Positions 62,861 to 64,000 of a stretch of 64,000 nucleotides of DNA are shown piece by piece (positions within the stretch are counted from its first letter, which is position 1; every line of letters begins with the position of its first letter). Below the pieces are notes generated by a model. It made no database searches. It worked only from the letters and a program-made list of their open reading frames with translations, and was not told the origin of the DNA. The translations under genes were made by a program, and so were the position numbers. The DNA is from Arthrobacter sp. SPG23 (GTDB taxonomy: Bacteria; Actinomycetota; Actinomycetes; Actinomycetales; Micrococcaceae): NCBI RefSeq assembly GCF_000876655.1, contig NZ_JYCN01000018.1, forward strand, positions 248,027-312,026, given 5' to 3'.

Positions 62861-64000
62861 TTAGCCGTCTGCGGCCGGCCTGCTGCAGAGGATCTGTTCC
62901 ACGCCCATCCTGCCTTCGGCGAAGCTGCGCAGGGCACCGACGAGGTAGAGCCGCCAGACGCGCGCTATTTCCTCCCCCATCATGTCGACGGCGGCTTCCT
63001 GGTTCGCCTCGAAATTGGCGTACCAGGCCTCAAGGGTGCGCACGTAGTCCGTCCGCATCGCCTCCACGGCCTGCACCTCAAGGCCGGCGTCCTCCAGGAA
63101 CCCGAGGGTCTCGCCCACCGGACGCATGTGCATGTCCGGCGCGATGAAGGATTCAATGAACGGCCCGCCACCGGGATGCTTCCCGCGCCGGGACATCTGC
63201 TGGACCAGCACCCGGCCGCCGGGAACAACGTTGGTGAACAGCGCCGCGGCGTAGACGGGATAGTTGCGCTGGCCCACGTGTTCGCCCATCTCCAGGGAGG
63301 CGACGGCGTCGAACGGACCGTCCGGTATCTCACGGTAGTCCTGGATCCGGATGTCCACACGGCCTTCCAGTCCACGTTCCCGGATCCGGGCGTCAATGAA
63401 GGCCTTCTGTTCCGTGGACAGGGTGACGCCCACGACGTCGGCACCGTAGTGCTGGGCGGCGTGCAGGCTCAGCGAGCCCCAGCCGCAACCGACGTCGAGC
63501 AGGCGCATGCCCGGCTTGAGCCCGATCTTCCGGCAGACGAGGTCCAGCTTGTCCCGCTGCGCGTCCTCCAGCCCGTAGTTCTCGGACGAGTCCGTCCAGT
63601 ACCCGCTGGAGTACGCCATCTGCGGGTCCAGGATCAGGCCGTAGAACTCGTTGCTGAGGTCGTAGTGGTGGCTGATGGCAGCACGGTCGCGGAGCACGCT
63701 GTGGAGCTTCCCCTTCACCCGGGCCTGGCTTGCCGGCGGCTGTGGCGGAGTGCCGATGGCGCCGGCCGCCTTTGCGATCCGGCCTACGCCTGCGAGTATG
63801 GCCGGCGTGGGCCGGATCCCGGAAAGTTCGCGTTCCCGGACCACTTTCCACAGATGGGCCAGTGCGGAGTTCAGGTCCCCGTCCACGTCCAGTTCACCCG
63901 TGACATACGCCTGCGCAGCCCCGAGCTCCCCCGGCGCCCACAGCAGCCGGCGGATGGCGTCGGGATCCTTCAGCCGCACCACCGGAGCGTCGGCCGGGCC
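62861..64000 (-). CDS. Cyclopropane-fatty-acyl-phospholipid synthase family protein (cut by window end)
   Basis: SAM-dependent enzyme that adds a methylene bridge or methyl group to membrane fatty acids. The visible 379 codons hold AISHHYDLSNEFYGLILDPQMAYSSGYW, the SAM motif LLDVGCGWGSLSLHAAQHYG, VVGVTLSTEQKAFI, YREIPDGPFDAVASLEMGEHVGQ and RVWRLYLVGA. An open frame with GPADAPV continues to base 64000, so the true start lies outside; a GTG at 63980-63982 is internal. Confidence 0.92.
   Translation of the reverse strand, partial: GPADAPVVRLKDPDAIRRLLWAPGELGAAQAYVTGELDVDGDLNSALAHLWKVVRERELSGIRPTPAILAGVGRIAKAAGAIGTPPQPPASQARVKGKLHSVLRDRAAISHHYDLSNEFYGLILDPQMAYSSGYWTDSSENYGLEDAQRDKLDLVCRKIGLKPGMRLLDVGCGWGSLSLHAAQHYGADVVGVTLSTEQKAFIDARIRERGLEGRVDIRIQDYREIPDGPFDAVASLEMGEHVGQRNYPVYAAALFTNVVPGGRVLVQQMSRRGKHPGGGPFIESFIAPDMHMRPVGETLGFLEDAGLEVQAVEAMRTDYVRTLEAWYANFEANQEAAVDMMGEEIARVWRLYLVGALRSFAEGRMGVEQILCSRPAADG

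Overview
The window is high-GC actinobacterial chromosome, most like Arthrobacter/Pseudarthrobacter (Micrococcaceae). Supporting signs are a mycoredoxin with WCGYC, a mycothiol-dependent maleylpyruvate isomerase-fold protein, DnaE2 with its DUF6504 partner, actinobacterial SOS boxes, an NlpC/P60 gene behind a ydaO-type riboswitch, and a class Ib nrdHIEF cluster. The genus is inferred from protein style, not from a database search.

The first 32.6 kb is ordinary backbone. It holds the 5' end of thrS; an SOS-linked block (dnaE2, its small partner, two LexA-type boxes, a SRAP/YedK protein); chorismate mutase, mycoredoxin, a lipoate ligase-like protein, a SulP transporter, several membrane proteins, an SLH polysaccharide deacetylase, RNase Z, a dienelactone hydrolase, a CsoR-type operator in front of a Cys-rich mini-protein and OsmC, a cupredoxin, and HNH, SDR and VOC genes. 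It also holds decayed genes: a broken GNAT acetyltransferase, a truncated AlkD-like gene, a frameshifted CDP-alcohol phosphatidyltransferase and short membrane-protein fragments.

From about 32.7 to 58.3 kb lies an accessory (defence-like) island. Its left part, all on the minus strand, is a possible undescribed system. One compact operon encodes a C2H2-finger protein, a coiled-coil protein, an Hsp70 with a Cys-rich tail, and a long coiled-coil protein with a possible RelE-like C-terminal domain. After a 313-base gap comes a TerY-P-type triad: a PIN-kinase-zinc-ribbon fusion, a TerY-like VWA protein and a PP2C phosphatase. Next are two membrane-anchored proteins on the minus strand, and on the plus strand a type I restriction-modification operon. 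That operon is led by an HTH/degenerate HsdM-like/TRD-like protein, followed by hsdM, hsdS and hsdR, with a DUF262-DUF1524-DUF4357 (GmrSD-like) gene after hsdR. An internally deleted IS3 element and a two-gene unit (ComEC-like metallo-beta-lactamase plus four-TM protein) close the island.

The right end returns to backbone: nrdF, nrdE, nrdI and nrdH with an NrdR-box-like palindrome upstream, an intergenic region with DnaA-box-like words and a hairpin, and a cyclopropane-fatty-acid synthase gene cut by the window end.
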